Source: Trichloromonas sp034006665 | Lineage (GTDB): Bacteria; Desulfobacterota; Desulfuromonadia; Desulfuromonadales; Trichloromonadaceae | Assembly (NCBI RefSeq): GCF_034006665.1 | Contig: NZ_JAVESI010000008.1 | Span: forward strand, 30,485-94,484 | Direction: 5' to 3' | Length of the DNA stretch: 64,000 nt | Shown here: positions 43,927-52,483 of the stretch, in pieces | How positions within the stretch are numbered: position 1 is the stretch's first letter | Layout of the letters: every line of letters starts with the position of its first letter | Notes under the pieces: generated by a model | The model's input: the letters and a program-made list of their open reading frames with translations, nothing else | Databases searched by the model: none | What the model was told of the DNA's origin: nothing | Translations under genes and position numbers: made by a program

Positions 43927-45219
43927 ATGAAGTGTCCGAAATGCGGCTATCACAGTTTCGAGTATCTGGAGAGGTGCCGGAAGTGCGGCAATGATCTTGC
44001 CGCCTTCAAATCCAAGTACAATTTGCGCAGCATGATACTTCCCAAAGAGCAGGGAACAGCACTCGTCTCCGCGTCCGCTGCCGCTGAGGATTCCGCTTTT
44101 GCAGCGGAGTCGGCGGCAACGGCGGCGACCGCAAGCGCGGCGGCGAAGGCAACCGATTTCGGCTTCGAGTTCATGGATGAAACCCCTGCTCCGGGATCTT
44201 CTGCGGCCGTTGACAGTTCCCTGGCCGGGGCCGACGCGTCGTTGGCGAAGGAAGATGCAGCGCCGGTTCCCCCGGCGGCCTTCGATAGTGATGTCTTTGA
44301 CTGGAATGCCGAGGACGAAGGAGGCCAGGAAGCTGCGGTCGCCAATGGCGCTGAAGAAGTTGGCGCGGCCGTCGGGGACGAGACCTTCGGTCTCGACCTC
44401 TCTTGGGATGCCGAGTTGCCGGTGCTGGAACAGACGGCGGCGGCAGCGCCGGAAGATTCCACCGCTGCCTTCGACACAGATAGCCTTTCCGATTGGGATT
44501 TCGATGCCGAGCCTCCCCCCGAGGATGTTCCAGCTGCCAAGTCCAGGGCGCAGGAGGCGCCCCGCGACCCTTTTGACGTACGGGAGCCGGTTGTGGAGAG
44601 CCCGGTTCCCGAAGTCGATTTCCAGCCTCATGCCCCGGCGGTCTCCAGTTCTGCCGAGGGGACGGAAGAACCAGCGGCCGCCGCTGCTGCAGTGAGTGCG
44701 GTTGCGGCTGCCATTGAATTCCCGCCGCTACCCGCTCCGGAGTCTGCCGGCGCGGGTGACGCCGAGGAGCGGCAAGTCGCCTCTCTTGGCCCCCGGTCCT
44801 TGGCTTTGGGGGTGGATCTGCTACTGCTGAGCGCCGTCCTCCTCCTCTTTCTCATCGCCGGTGAACGGGCGCTGGCGCCGGGCTCGTCCGGACGGCTCCT
44901 GCCGACTTCGGATTTCCTGCTGCGTCTGGCCATCCCCTATTTTCTCGTCTCCTTCTCCCTGTGTTTCGGCTATTTCACCCTTTTTCATTTTCTGGTTGGG
45001 CAGACTCCCGGGAAAATGTTTTTGCGGTTGCGGGTCGAGACGGAGAACGGTTTGCCGCTGGAGTTTTCCCATGCGTTTCTGCGCAGTAGCGGCGGGCTCT
45101 TCGCCATGCTTGCCGGCGGTTTGGGCTTTCTCGGCATCCTGTCGCCGCGGCGGCGGGGCTGGAACGACCGCTTCGCCGGCACGCGCGTGGTGGCGGTCAC
45201 AGCGGAGGAAGACGAGTAA
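43927..45219 (+). CDS. RDD-family membrane protein with N-terminal zinc ribbon
   Basis: 430 residues. The N-terminus has a zinc ribbon: CPKCG, then CRKCG 13 residues later. Residues about 45-280 are a long acidic, Ala/Pro/Glu-rich linker without predicted fold. The last 140 residues are an RDD domain (LALGVDLLLLSAVLLL, FHFLVGQTPGKMFLRLRV, NDRFAGTRVV) with three or four membrane helices. RDD proteins are membrane proteins of mostly unknown role; some act as Na+/H+ antiporters. The ribbon would be cytosolic. AAAGGAG lies upstream. Confidence 0.83.
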   Translation: MKCPKCGYHSFEYLERCRKCGNDLAAFKSKYNLRSMILPKEQGTALVSASAAAEDSAFAAESAATAATASAAAKATDFGFEFMDETPAPGSSAAVDSSLAGADASLAKEDAAPVPPAAFDSDVFDWNAEDEGGQEAAVANGAEEVGAAVGDETFGLDLSWDAELPVLEQTAAAAPEDSTAAFDTDSLSDWDFDAEPPPEDVPAAKSRAQEAPRDPFDVREPVVESPVPEVDFQPHAPAVSSSAEGTEEPAAAAAAVSAVAAAIEFPPLPAPESAGAGDAEERQVASLGPRSLALGVDLLLLSAVLLLFLIAGERALAPGSSGRLLPTSDFLLRLAIPYFLVSFSLCFGYFTLFHFLVGQTPGKMFLRLRVETENGLPLEFSHAFLRSSGGLFAMLAGGLGFLGILSPRRRGWNDRFAGTRVVAVTAEEDE

Positions 45220-45255
45220 CCTGAACGCGGATGGATAACGAAGGGGCCCGACAAG

Positions 45256-45283
45256 GCGCGCTCAAGCAGAGCGCGTTTTTTTT
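45256..45283 (+). terminator. Intrinsic terminator of the RDD gene
   Basis: Stem CGCGCTC / GAGCGCG (45257-45263 with 45269-45275), followed by eight T. Confidence 0.88.
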
Positions 45284-45390
45284 GGCCTTGCGGCAGGATG
45301 AAGCAAACGAGATCGGGAAGATATGGATTGTACTTGGGTGACGAAGAGGATGTCGCCGGTCGAGCAGAACCTCGGGAGGGAAGGAAGGAG

Positions 45391-45420
45391 CGACCGCCAC
45401 CTCTCGCCGGGTGGCGGTCG
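45391..45420. other. Strong hairpin without T-tract
   Basis: Inverted repeat CGACCGCCACC / GGTGGCGGTCG with an 8-nt loop, in the gap between convergent genes. There is no T run on either side, so it may be a factor-dependent terminator or mRNA-end stabiliser for the small minus-strand gene. Confidence 0.5.
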
Positions 45421-45483
45421 AGTAGATCAGATAAAAGAGATTGGTCCTCTCGCCGGCGGCGGACTAGGCCCTGTTCAGTCCGC

Positions 45484-45705
45484 TTAGAGCCACTCGGGAA
45501 CCTTCGGTTTTTCGTAGCCGGCTTTGCGAATTTCCCCATCGATAATCTGGAAGATTTCGCCGGTCTTGAGCACCTGCCAGCGGTCTCCCTCGTCGGGGGG
45601 CAGGGGAAATTCGCGATTACCCAGATAGACGTCATCGCCGTCGATCATTCCCCACCAGTCGAGAGCGCCGGTCTGCCAGACCTTGGTTTTGAGATTAAAA
45701 GCCAT
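45484..45705 (-). CDS. Small hypothetical protein (73 residues)
   Basis: Short, Trp- and Asp-rich soluble protein: MAFNLKTKVWQTGALDWWG, then a central GDRWQVLKTGE and a C-terminus KPKVPEWL. AAAGGAG sits 7 bp before the ATG, which makes it a real gene in my view. No signal peptide, membrane segment or known motif. It has its own transcription direction against all neighbours. Function unknown. Confidence 0.72.
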   Translation of the reverse strand: MAFNLKTKVWQTGALDWWGMIDGDDVYLGNREFPLPPDEGDRWQVLKTGEIFQIIDGEIRKAGYEKPKVPEWL

Positions 45706-45963
45706 GTGATTTTCTCCTTTACATTTGATGCTTTCGCAAAAAGCATCACGTTGGAGGGCTAAACAAAAAGCGCCAAAAGCAAGGTGCGCCATTGGCGAGC
45801 AATAAAGGGTAGTTATTTACGTCGAAGCTGCAAACCGATTGCCACAACGGCTACGTTGCTGAGTCTTCGCGCTGCCATCAGAATGAATTCGCCTAAATAA
45901 CCTAGTATAGCACAAAAATGCGCAAGGTGTTTTCCAACGGATTTTGCCCTGCGGGTTTTGTCC

Positions 45964-45992
45964 TTGTGACCCCTTGGTACATCGCTTATAAT
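45964..45992 (+). promoter_or_regulatory. Promoter of the dapF operon
   Basis: TTGTGA (45964-45969), 17-nt spacer, perfect TATAAT (45987-45992), 50 bp before dapF. The rest of the 336-bp gap upstream (45706-45963) shows no gene. Confidence 0.75.
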
Positions 45993-46041
45993 TCACCTGC
46001 GCGTTTTTCTCAACCAAAACCGGGCAAGGAGCCTGTTCTTC

Positions 46042-46881
46042 ATGAAATTCGCGAAAATGCATGGCGCCGGCAACGACTATGTCTATGTCAACGGTTTCGA
46101 GGAACAGGTGGCCGATCCGGCGGCGCTGGCCCGGGCCGTGAGCAACCGCCAGTTCGGCATCGGCTCCGACGGTCTGATCCTGATCCTGCCATCCGAGACG
46201 GCCGACGTGCGCATGCGCATGTTCAATGCCGACGGCAGCGAGGCGGAGATGTGCGGCAACGGTATCCGCTGCGTGGCCAAGTACGCCTACGATCACGGGC
46301 TGGTGACGAACACGGCTATCCGCGTGGAAACCGGGGCCGGTGTCAAACCGTTGCAACTTTTCAGCAACGCGGCCAACAGGGTCGAGCGGGTACGGGTCAA
46401 TATGGGGCGGCCGGTGCTGCGACGTTCCCTGATTCCCATGAGCGGCCCCGAGGCCGAGCAGGTGGTGGCCGAGCCCCTCACCGTGCTCGATCGGACTTTC
46501 GCAATTACCTGCGTCTCCATGGGCAATCCCCACTGCGTGATCTTTGTCGACAATGTCGATGTCTTTCCCGTTGAACTCTACGGTCCGGCCATCGAAAACC
46601 ATCCCCTCTTCCCTCGTCGGATCAACGTCGAATTCGTCCAGGTTCTCTCCTCCGGTGAAGTTCGCCAGCGCACCTGGGAGCGGGGTGCCGCCGAAACCCT
46701 GGCCTGCGGCACCGGCGCCTCGGCGGTGACCGTGGCCGGGGTGCTCGCCGGCCGTACCGACCGCCGGCTGCTCAATCATCTGCGCGGCGGGGACTTGGAG
46801 ATGGAATGGGCAGAGGACGGCGACATCTACATGACCGGCCCGGCGGTGCAGGTTTTCGAGGGAGATTACCACCCCCAATGA
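46042..46881 (+). CDS. dapF: Diaminopimelate epimerase
   Basis: 279 residues. Converts LL- to meso-diaminopimelate for lysine and peptidoglycan. The two catalytic cysteines are in place: Cys71 in MCGNGIRC and Cys222 in ACGTGASA. AAGGAG lies upstream. Its stop overlaps the HIT gene start (ATGA). It heads a tight run of small housekeeping genes to 49.8 kb. Confidence 0.97.
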   Translation: MKFAKMHGAGNDYVYVNGFEEQVADPAALARAVSNRQFGIGSDGLILILPSETADVRMRMFNADGSEAEMCGNGIRCVAKYAYDHGLVTNTAIRVETGAGVKPLQLFSNAANRVERVRVNMGRPVLRRSLIPMSGPEAEQVVAEPLTVLDRTFAITCVSMGNPHCVIFVDNVDVFPVELYGPAIENHPLFPRRINVEFVQVLSSGEVRQRTWERGAAETLACGTGASAVTVAGVLAGRTDRRLLNHLRGGDLEMEWAEDGDIYMTGPAVQVFEGDYHPQ

Positions 46882-47291
46882 ATTGTCCCATGTGTACCCG
46901 CTGGCAAGACGAGCCGGAACTGCGCGTGGTCGAATTGGAGCTTTGTTATGTGCAGCTCAACCGCGACCAGTTTTTCCCCGGCTATTGCCTGGTTTTCACC
47001 AAGAAACATGTGACCGAACTCTTTCACCTTGAGCCGGCAACGCGCGCGGCCCTCATGGAAGAGGTCAACGCCGTGGCGGCGGCCCTCGCCGAGGTTTACC
47101 GGCCGAGCAAGATAAATTACGAGCTGCTTGGCAACATGGTGCCGCACATGCATTGGCATCTGGTGCCGCGCTTTATCGATGATCCTCTTTGGCCGCGGCC
47201 AATCTGGAGCGAACCCCACGAAGAAACGGCCTTGGACCCAAGCGACTACCGAGAGGTCGCCGACCGGATCCGCCGTGCCCTGAAATTCTGA
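46878..47291 (+). CDS. HIT-family hydrolase
   Basis: 137 residues. Histidine-triad motif HMHWHLVPR (His90, His92, His94), the nucleophile and metal-free catalytic site for nucleoside phosphate hydrolysis or transfer. N-terminal MNCPMC may bind zinc, as in some HIT proteins. Start at 46878 overlaps the dapF stop. The true substrate is unknown. Confidence 0.92.
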   Translation: MNCPMCTRWQDEPELRVVELELCYVQLNRDQFFPGYCLVFTKKHVTELFHLEPATRAALMEEVNAVAAALAEVYRPSKINYELLGNMVPHMHWHLVPRFIDDPLWPRPIWSEPHEETALDPSDYREVADRIRRALKF

Positions 47292-47296
47292 CCGCC

Positions 47297-47938
47297 ATGC
47301 TTCTGTTCGATCTCGACAATACCCTCTACCCGCCGGAACGGGAGCTTTTCTCTCTCATCGATGTGCGCATCAATCGCTACATGTGTGAGGTGGTGGGCAT
47401 CCCTGTTGCCGAAGTCGACGGGCTGCGTCGTCGCTACTGGGCCGAGTACGGCGTGACCCTGCAAGGGCTGATTCGCCACTACCAGGTCGATCCCGAGGAT
47501 TATCTCGACTATGTGCATGATGTCGATGTTGCTTCCCGGCTTGATCCCGATGCCGAACTGCGCCTTGCGCTGGAGCAGTTGCCGCAGCGCAAGGTGATCT
47601 TCACCAACGGCTCCACCGATCACGCCGAGCGGGTGTTGGCGCGCCTCGGTCTGCGCGACCAGTTCGAGCGCATCTTCGACATCCGTGTCGCCCGCTATCA
47701 GCCCAAGCCCTTCGCCGCTCCCTATCATCAGGTTGTGGCGGAACTGGAGGTCGCGCCCGGTGACTGTACCATGATCGAGGATTCCCTGGAAAACCTCCGT
47801 ACCGCCAAGGCGTTGGGGATGAAGACCGTGCTCGTCGGCGCCGGTCCGGAGGCGGATTTCGTCGACGCCCGCATTGACCGCGCGGCCCAGGTCCCTGCAG
47901 CCCTCGTCGGTCTGCACGCCCTGTCCGTACCGTTCTGA
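47297..47938 (+). CDS. HAD-family hydrolase (pyrimidine 5'-nucleotidase-like)
   Basis: 213 residues. HAD motifs: DLDNTLYPP (nucleophile Asp5, acid Asp7), FTNGS (motif II), KPFAAPY with Lys (motif III), and IEDSLENL (motif IV). DNTLYPP fits the SDT1/yeast pyrimidine 5'-nucleotidase group. Five bases separate it from the HIT gene, and its stop overlaps the nfo start. Exact substrate is unproven. Confidence 0.9.
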   Translation: MLLFDLDNTLYPPERELFSLIDVRINRYMCEVVGIPVAEVDGLRRRYWAEYGVTLQGLIRHYQVDPEDYLDYVHDVDVASRLDPDAELRLALEQLPQRKVIFTNGSTDHAERVLARLGLRDQFERIFDIRVARYQPKPFAAPYHQVVAELEVAPGDCTMIEDSLENLRTAKALGMKTVLVGAGPEADFVDARIDRAAQVPAALVGLHALSVPF

Positions 47939-48798
47939 TGACTGCCTGCCCGCACCCTCTCGGTGCCCATATGTCTATCGCCGGCGGCCTGGACCGAGCC
48001 TTCGCTCGGGGGGAAGCCGTTGGCTGCACGGCTCTGCAGATCTTCACCAAGAACGCGAGCCAATGGCGGGGCAAGCCGATTGATGATGCCGCCGTCCGGG
48101 CTTTTCGCGAGGCCTGGCAAGAGAGCGTCATCGGTCCGGTCATTGCCCACGACAGCTACCTCATCAACTTGGCCGCGCCCGATGCCGAACTCTGGGAGAA
48201 ATCCAAGGCCGCCTTTCGGGATGAGCTTCAGCGTTGCGCCCGGCTCGGCATCCCCTGGCTGGTCATGCACCCCGGTTCCCACCGGGGGCAGGGGGAGGGG
48301 GCCGGGTTACTGCGGGTGGCCGCGGCGCTGCGGGAGATTCTCGCCGACAGCCCCGTCGAGGTCGGCGTGCTGCTGGAAAATACCGCTGCCCAAGGGAGCT
48401 ATCTGGGCGGCCGTTTCGAACATCTGGCGGAGATTCTGGCGCGGGTTCCCGAGGGCCATCTCGGTGTTTGTTTCGACACCTGTCACGCCTTCGCCGCCGG
48501 TTACGATCTCGCCGGTGCAGAGGGCTACGAACGGGTGATGGAGGAGTTCGACCGCCGCGTCGGTCTGGAAAACCTCCGTGCCTTTCACCTCAACGACTGT
48601 CAAAAGGGCCTGGGCAGCCGGGTCGACCGGCATGAGCAGATCGGCCGGGGAAGCATCGGGCGCGCCAGTTTCGCTGCGCTGATGCGGGATGCTCGGTTCA
48701 CGGCGATCCCCAAAATCCTCGAAACCCCCAAGGGGGAGAATGACGCCTGGGACCGGATCAATCTGGCGTTGTTGCGGCAACTGGCACAGGGAGATTGA
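47938..48798 (+). CDS. nfo: Endonuclease IV (AP endonuclease)
   Basis: 286 residues. Zn-dependent class II AP endonuclease of base-excision repair. It begins with PLGAHMSIAGG; the metal ligands are seen in HPGSHRG, LENTAAQG, CFDTCHAFAAGYD, HLNDCQKGLGSRVDRH and ILETPKGE. Start overlaps the HAD stop. Length and motifs are normal. Confidence 0.97.
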   Translation: MTACPHPLGAHMSIAGGLDRAFARGEAVGCTALQIFTKNASQWRGKPIDDAAVRAFREAWQESVIGPVIAHDSYLINLAAPDAELWEKSKAAFRDELQRCARLGIPWLVMHPGSHRGQGEGAGLLRVAAALREILADSPVEVGVLLENTAAQGSYLGGRFEHLAEILARVPEGHLGVCFDTCHAFAAGYDLAGAEGYERVMEEFDRRVGLENLRAFHLNDCQKGLGSRVDRHEQIGRGSIGRASFAALMRDARFTAIPKILETPKGENDAWDRINLALLRQLAQGD

Positions 48799-48799
48799 G

Positions 48800-49249
48800 A
48801 TGCGCGCCGTGCTTCAGCGGGTGGCCTCGGCCCATGTCGAGGTCGATGGCAAGAGGGTGGGAGAGATCGGACGGGGTCTGCTCATCCTGCTCGGCGTCGA
48901 GCAGGGGGACGGCGCGGAGGATGTCCGCTATCTGGCGGAGAAGTCGGCGCAGCTACGCATTTTCGAGGATGCGGCCGGGAAGATGAATCTCTCTCTCGCG
49001 GATGTCGGCGGCCAGGCGCTGGTGGTTTCACAGTTCACCCTGCTGGCCGATTGCCGCAAGGGGCGTCGCCCCGGCTTCTCCCGAGCGGCGCTGCCGGAGC
49101 CGGCCGACCTCCTTTACCAGCAATTCGTCACGCTCTTGCGCGAGCGCGGCCTGACCGTGGCCACGGGAATTTTTCAGGCCGAGATGCAGGTGCATCTGGT
49201 CAATGACGGTCCCGTTACCCTGCTGCTCGACAGCCGGAAGGAATTTTGA
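48800..49249 (+). CDS. dtd: D-aminoacyl-tRNA deacylase
   Basis: 149 residues. Removes D-amino acids (and glycine from tRNA-Ala) to keep translation clean. Both family motifs are present: SQFTLLAD and NDGPVTLLLDS (the NxGPVT cross-subunit motif). GGGAGA precedes the ATG. Its stop overlaps the next start. Confidence 0.97.
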   Translation: MRAVLQRVASAHVEVDGKRVGEIGRGLLILLGVEQGDGAEDVRYLAEKSAQLRIFEDAAGKMNLSLADVGGQALVVSQFTLLADCRKGRRPGFSRAALPEPADLLYQQFVTLLRERGLTVATGIFQAEMQVHLVNDGPVTLLLDSRKEF

Positions 49250-49776
49250 TGCATTTCGAAGAAGAGATGGAGCTCCCGCAGTGGAGCGGCCCGAGCCGCT
49301 CGGCGAAAAAACGCGCGGCCAAGGCGGTGGAGACCATCGCCGCCCAGCTCCTCGAATTGCCGGAGGCGACCTGGGCCAAGGTGCCGGCGCCGCCGGAACT
49401 GCGGGAAGAAATCGATCTGGCTCGGCGGATCGAGAGTCACGGGGCGCGCAAGCGGCAGATGAAGCATCTGGCCGGAGTGCTCCGCGGAAATGAGGAGGAA
49501 ACAGCAGCCATTCAAGAGTTTCTGGAGGGCCTGGACCAAGTTCATCGGCAGGATAAAGAGGCGTTTCATCTCCTTGAGGAGCTGCGCGACCGGATCTGTG
49601 ATCCCGAGCAGAGCGCCGCCGCCCTGGTCGAGGTCGAGGGGCTGTTGCCCGCTATCGACTGCGCTGGCCTTGCTCGGCTTGCTCGGGCGGTGCATACCGG
49701 AAATGATCGCAAGGCCTATCGGGAAATCTTTCATCGCCTGCGCGCCGCCTCGGCAACAACCGCTGCCGACGACTGA
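49249..49776 (+). CDS. darP: Ribosome-associated protein DarP/YjgA (DUF615)
   Basis: 175 residues, charged and helical. It matches the DUF615/YjgA family: EWSGPSRSAKKRAAKAVE at the N-terminus, then LPEATWAKVPAPPELREEI and RKRQMKHLAGVLR. The family helps 50S assembly by binding near the peptidyl-transferase centre. Starts at 49249 with the ATG overlapping the dtd stop. Last gene of the run. Confidence 0.93.
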   Translation: MHFEEEMELPQWSGPSRSAKKRAAKAVETIAAQLLELPEATWAKVPAPPELREEIDLARRIESHGARKRQMKHLAGVLRGNEEETAAIQEFLEGLDQVHRQDKEAFHLLEELRDRICDPEQSAAALVEVEGLLPAIDCAGLARLARAVHTGNDRKAYREIFHRLRAASATTAADD

Positions 49777-49780
49777 CGCA

Positions 49781-49816
49781 AAAAGGCCCGCCGGAAAGCG
49801 GGCCTTTGCTTATTTT
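49781..49816. terminator. Terminator between darP and trxA
   Basis: Stem AAAGGCCCGC / GCGGGCCTTT, loop CGGAAA, followed by GCTTATTTTC. A and T flanks let it act on both strands of the convergent pair. Confidence 0.85.
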
Positions 49817-49835
49817 CGGTAAGGAAAATAAAGGG

Positions 49836-50165
49836 TCACAGGGCTTTCTTGATCAGATTTTCAAGCTGGCTTTTAGGCGCGGCACCGACCAGCTGGTCGA
49901 TGATCTTGCCGTCCTTAAAGAGGATCAGGGTGGGAATGCCGCGCACACCGTACTGTCCGGGGGTGGCGGGATTTTCGTCGACGTTGAGCTTGGCGATCTT
50001 GACCTTGCCGTCATACTCGCCGGCGAGGCTGTCGATGACCGGCCCGATCGCCTTGCAGGGGGCGCACCAGGTGGCCCAGAAGTCGACCAGAACCGGGGTC
50101 GAGGATTTAAGGACTTCGTTTTCGAAGCTATCGTCGGAAAGCTGAAGAACTTTATCGCTGGCCAT
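49836..50165 (-). CDS. trxA: Thioredoxin
   Basis: 109 residues, cytoplasmic disulfide reductase. The active site is WCAPC (Cys34, Cys37) rather than the more usual WCGPC. FWATWCAPCK, the cis-Pro loop GIPTLILFKDG and normal length fit TrxA. Start at 50165 with AAGGAG upstream. Convergent with darP, divergent from the tetrapyrrole operon. Confidence 0.96.
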   Translation of the reverse strand: MASDKVLQLSDDSFENEVLKSSTPVLVDFWATWCAPCKAIGPVIDSLAGEYDGKVKIAKLNVDENPATPGQYGVRGIPTLILFKDGKIIDQLVGAAPKSQLENLIKKAL

Positions 50166-50223
50166 GATGGAGTCTCCTTGCCGTGAAGTTTTGAAAAGCG
50201 ATCCCATTGATTTAACTTTCGCA

Positions 50224-50251
50224 ATGATAGAGCACCCCCTGAAAAAATCAA
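50224..50251 (-). promoter_or_regulatory. Candidate promoter of trxA
   Basis: Minus strand TTGATT (50251-50246), 16-nt spacer, TATCAT (50229-50224), about 60 bp before the trxA ATG. Confidence 0.55.
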
Positions 50252-50284
50252 GGGGTTATTTGGTTTTCCGCTGGCTCCCGAACC

Positions 50285-50313
50285 TTGACAGGCGTTCGGG
50301 TGGCCCCTATCAT
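50285..50313 (+). promoter_or_regulatory. Promoter of the tetrapyrrole operon
   Basis: Perfect TTGACA (50285-50290), 17-nt spacer, TATCAT (50308-50313), 32 bp before the SIS gene. Confidence 0.75.
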
Positions 50314-50344
50314 GCCGAAGACTTCCTACGTGCGGAGAGTTGTA

Positions 50345-50920
50345 ATGAAGCACTCCAAGATTCATCTGGCCGTTAAGGAACAGACGGCGCTGCTCGGCGA
50401 ATGCCTCGCTGTTCACGGAGAGGAACTGGAGCGCCTGGCTGCTGAATTGGTGGTGGGCTTCAATCAGGGGGGGCGGCTGTTGCTGGCGGGCTCCGGCCCT
50501 CTTGGAACGGTGGCCGAGTTGGTTGCCGACCTCTTCCTTTACCACCTCAGCTTCGAGCGCCCCTCCCTGCCGGCTCTGGCCCTCGGGCGTGATCCCTCCC
50601 TGGCCGCCTGCATGCTTCGCGACGGCCAGGGGCGGGCCTATTTTTCCCGCCAGTTGCGGGCCCTAGTCGCCAGCAATGACTTGCTGCTGGTCCTGGCGGA
50701 CGCCAGCCGCGACGAGGCGCTGCTTGATCTGTTGCCGCTGGCCCGGCAGCTGGACTGCAAGACCGCTCTCATCGTCCCCGACGGGGCGCCCCTGGCGGGG
50801 GAGGAAACGGATTTTCTCTTCGCGCTGAAGACCGCTTCTCCTACGCGCCTGCTCGAAATGGGCCTGTTCATGGGCCAGGCGTTGTGCGAGCTGGTCGAAG
50901 AGGAGCTCTTCGGCACATGA
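50345..50920 (+). CDS. SIS-domain protein (GmhA/DiaA-like)
   Basis: 191 residues. A single sugar-isomerase (SIS) fold: an N-terminal helix, then GGRLLLAGSGPLGTVAELVADLF with the Ser/Thr phospho-sugar loop, and a second half LLLVLADASRDEALLD. Resembles phosphoheptose isomerases and DnaA-binding DiaA, but several catalytic-type residues cannot be confirmed, so it may be a sensor or scaffold. First gene of the haem operon, with its stop overlapping the precorrin-2 dehydrogenase start (ATGA). A role in that operon is unclear. Confidence 0.75.
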   Translation: MKHSKIHLAVKEQTALLGECLAVHGEELERLAAELVVGFNQGGRLLLAGSGPLGTVAELVADLFLYHLSFERPSLPALALGRDPSLAACMLRDGQGRAYFSRQLRALVASNDLLLVLADASRDEALLDLLPLARQLDCKTALIVPDGAPLAGEETDFLFALKTASPTRLLEMGLFMGQALCELVEEELFGT

Positions 50921-51615
50921 TAACTGAGGTGGAAAGCGCCGCCGCGCACGGTTTCTATCCTTTGCAGCTGAAGCTTTCCGGGCGCATCTGCGTCGTCGTC
51001 GGCGGCGGCGCAGTTGGTCGGCGCAAGCTTGCCGGGCTGTTACGGGCCGGGGCCCGGGTGCGTCTGATCGACCCCGACGCGGACTGCGTTCCAAACCGGG
51101 AGGCCGCCCTTGACCTCATCCCCCGCTCCTATCGGGAAGGGGATCTGGAGGGTGCCTTCCTGGTCTTTGCCGCCACCGACAACCCGGCGGTGAATGCCGC
51201 CGTCGCCGCCGAGGCCCGCCGCCGGGGGATTCCCGTCAACCGCGCCGATGACGCCGCTGCCGGCGATTTCCTTCTGCCGGCCAATCTCCGGCGGGGGGAT
51301 CTGCTTTTCAGTGTCGCCAGCGGTGGCCAGAGCCCGGCGCTGGCCGCCCTCCTGAGGGATCGGCTGGCCGGATACTTCGGTCCCGAATGGGGGACGGTCC
51401 TTGACGTCGTCGCCGCGCTGCGCCGAAAGCGGTTGACACCTTTGGGGAAATCCAAATATAATCAAGAGATTTTGCGCCGACTTCTGGCTGATGGCCTGGC
51501 CGAGCGAGTCGCCGCCGGCGACGGGGCGGGGATCAATGCCCTCCTCGCCTCCCTGCCGGATGGGGGCTGCTCCCTCGACGATCTCGGGATTCAACTGCCG
51601 AAAGGGATGCCATGA
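50917..51615 (+). CDS. Precorrin-2 dehydrogenase / sirohydrochlorin ferrochelatase-type (CysG N-terminal, Met8)
   Basis: 232 residues. An NAD-binding Rossmann motif VVVGGGAVGRRKL (about residues 28-40) is followed by VFAATDNPAVN and INRADDAAAGDFLLPA-like segments of the CysG N-terminal family. Oxidises precorrin-2 to sirohydrochlorin and may insert iron, giving sirohaem. The uroporphyrinogen methylase that supplies precorrin-2 is the cobA-hemD fusion downstream, so both steps are in one operon. Overlaps ccsA/hemX start by 4 bp. Confidence 0.92.
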   Translation: MITEVESAAAHGFYPLQLKLSGRICVVVGGGAVGRRKLAGLLRAGARVRLIDPDADCVPNREAALDLIPRSYREGDLEGAFLVFAATDNPAVNAAVAAEARRRGIPVNRADDAAAGDFLLPANLRRGDLLFSVASGGQSPALAALLRDRLAGYFGPEWGTVLDVVAALRRKRLTPLGKSKYNQEILRRLLADGLAERVAAGDGAGINALLASLPDGGCSLDDLGIQLPKGMP

Positions 51616-52457
51616 GCGTCAATCTCCTGCTGTTCAAGATAACCCTGCTTTTCTATACCGCAGCGACCGTTCTCTACCTGGTTGATGTGGTGCGGCGCAA
51701 GGAAAAGATCGGCAAGACCGGCAAGGCCGCTCGCTGGGTTCTGGTCGGCGGTTTTGCCCTCCATTGCGCCACCCTCCTGGCCCGCTACCTCGAAGCGGGT
51801 TACACCCCGGTGGCGAACCTGCACGAATCCCTTTCCTTTTTCGCCTGGACCCTGGTCGGCATCTTCCTGCTTTTCGATATCCGCTATCGCATGACCGTTC
51901 TCGGCGCCTTCAGTTGCCCACTGGCGGTGATCCTCATGCTGATTGGTTCCACCACGTCCAACACCGTTAAGGAACTCAACCCGGCGCTTGACAGTTGGTG
52001 GTTTCCGGTCCATGTGACCCTGGCCTTTCTCGGCAACGCCGTCTTCACCGTGGCTTTCGTCGCCGGGGTCATGTACCTGCTGCAGGAGCGGATGCTCAAG
52101 AGCAAGAAGTTCAGCGCCCTCTACTATCGCCTCCCCTCCCTTGACGTCCTCGACAGCATCAACTACAAGTGCCTCTCCTTCGGGTTCCCCCTGATGACCA
52201 TGGGCATCATCTCCGGTGCGGTCTGGGCCAATTCCGCCTGGGGCGGCTACTGGCGCTGGGATCCGAAAGAGACTTGGGCGTTGATCACCTGGTTTCTGTA
52301 CGCCGCCCTGCTGCACGGTCGGCTGACCGTCGGCTGGCGCGGGCGGCGGGCGGCGATCTTCGCCATCCTCGGCTTTCTGTGCCTGCTCTTCACCTTCTTC
52401 GGGGTCAACCTGCTGCTTTCCGATCTGCACAGCTTCAAGGCCATGGAAGGTCCCTAG
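51612..52457 (+). CDS. HemX/CcsA-type cytochrome c assembly membrane protein
   Basis: 281 residues, eight membrane helices. The tryptophan-rich haem-handling WWD motif is present as WGGYWRWDPKETWALITW near residue 213, with flanking histidines (HESLSFF, HVTLAF). Related to CcsA/CcmC haem exporters and to HemX, which is often placed beside hemA and lowers HemA levels. Either haem delivery to cytochromes c or control of HemA fits; position before hemA favours HemX. Confidence 0.88.
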   Translation: MSVNLLLFKITLLFYTAATVLYLVDVVRRKEKIGKTGKAARWVLVGGFALHCATLLARYLEAGYTPVANLHESLSFFAWTLVGIFLLFDIRYRMTVLGAFSCPLAVILMLIGSTTSNTVKELNPALDSWWFPVHVTLAFLGNAVFTVAFVAGVMYLLQERMLKSKKFSALYYRLPSLDVLDSINYKCLSFGFPLMTMGIISGAVWANSAWGGYWRWDPKETWALITWFLYAALLHGRLTVGWRGRRAAIFAILGFLCLLFTFFGVNLLLSDLHSFKAMEGP

Positions 52458-52483
52458 GTAGTGGAAAGCATACGGAATTCACC

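Noticed and set aside
44640..44720. GCC/GCG-rich tract considered as a tandem repeat
   Set aside because: Low-complexity Ala linker codons in the RDD protein, without a fixed repeat unit.
45391..45420. Hairpin considered as an intrinsic terminator
   Set aside because: No T-tract on either strand; kept only as a hairpin feature.
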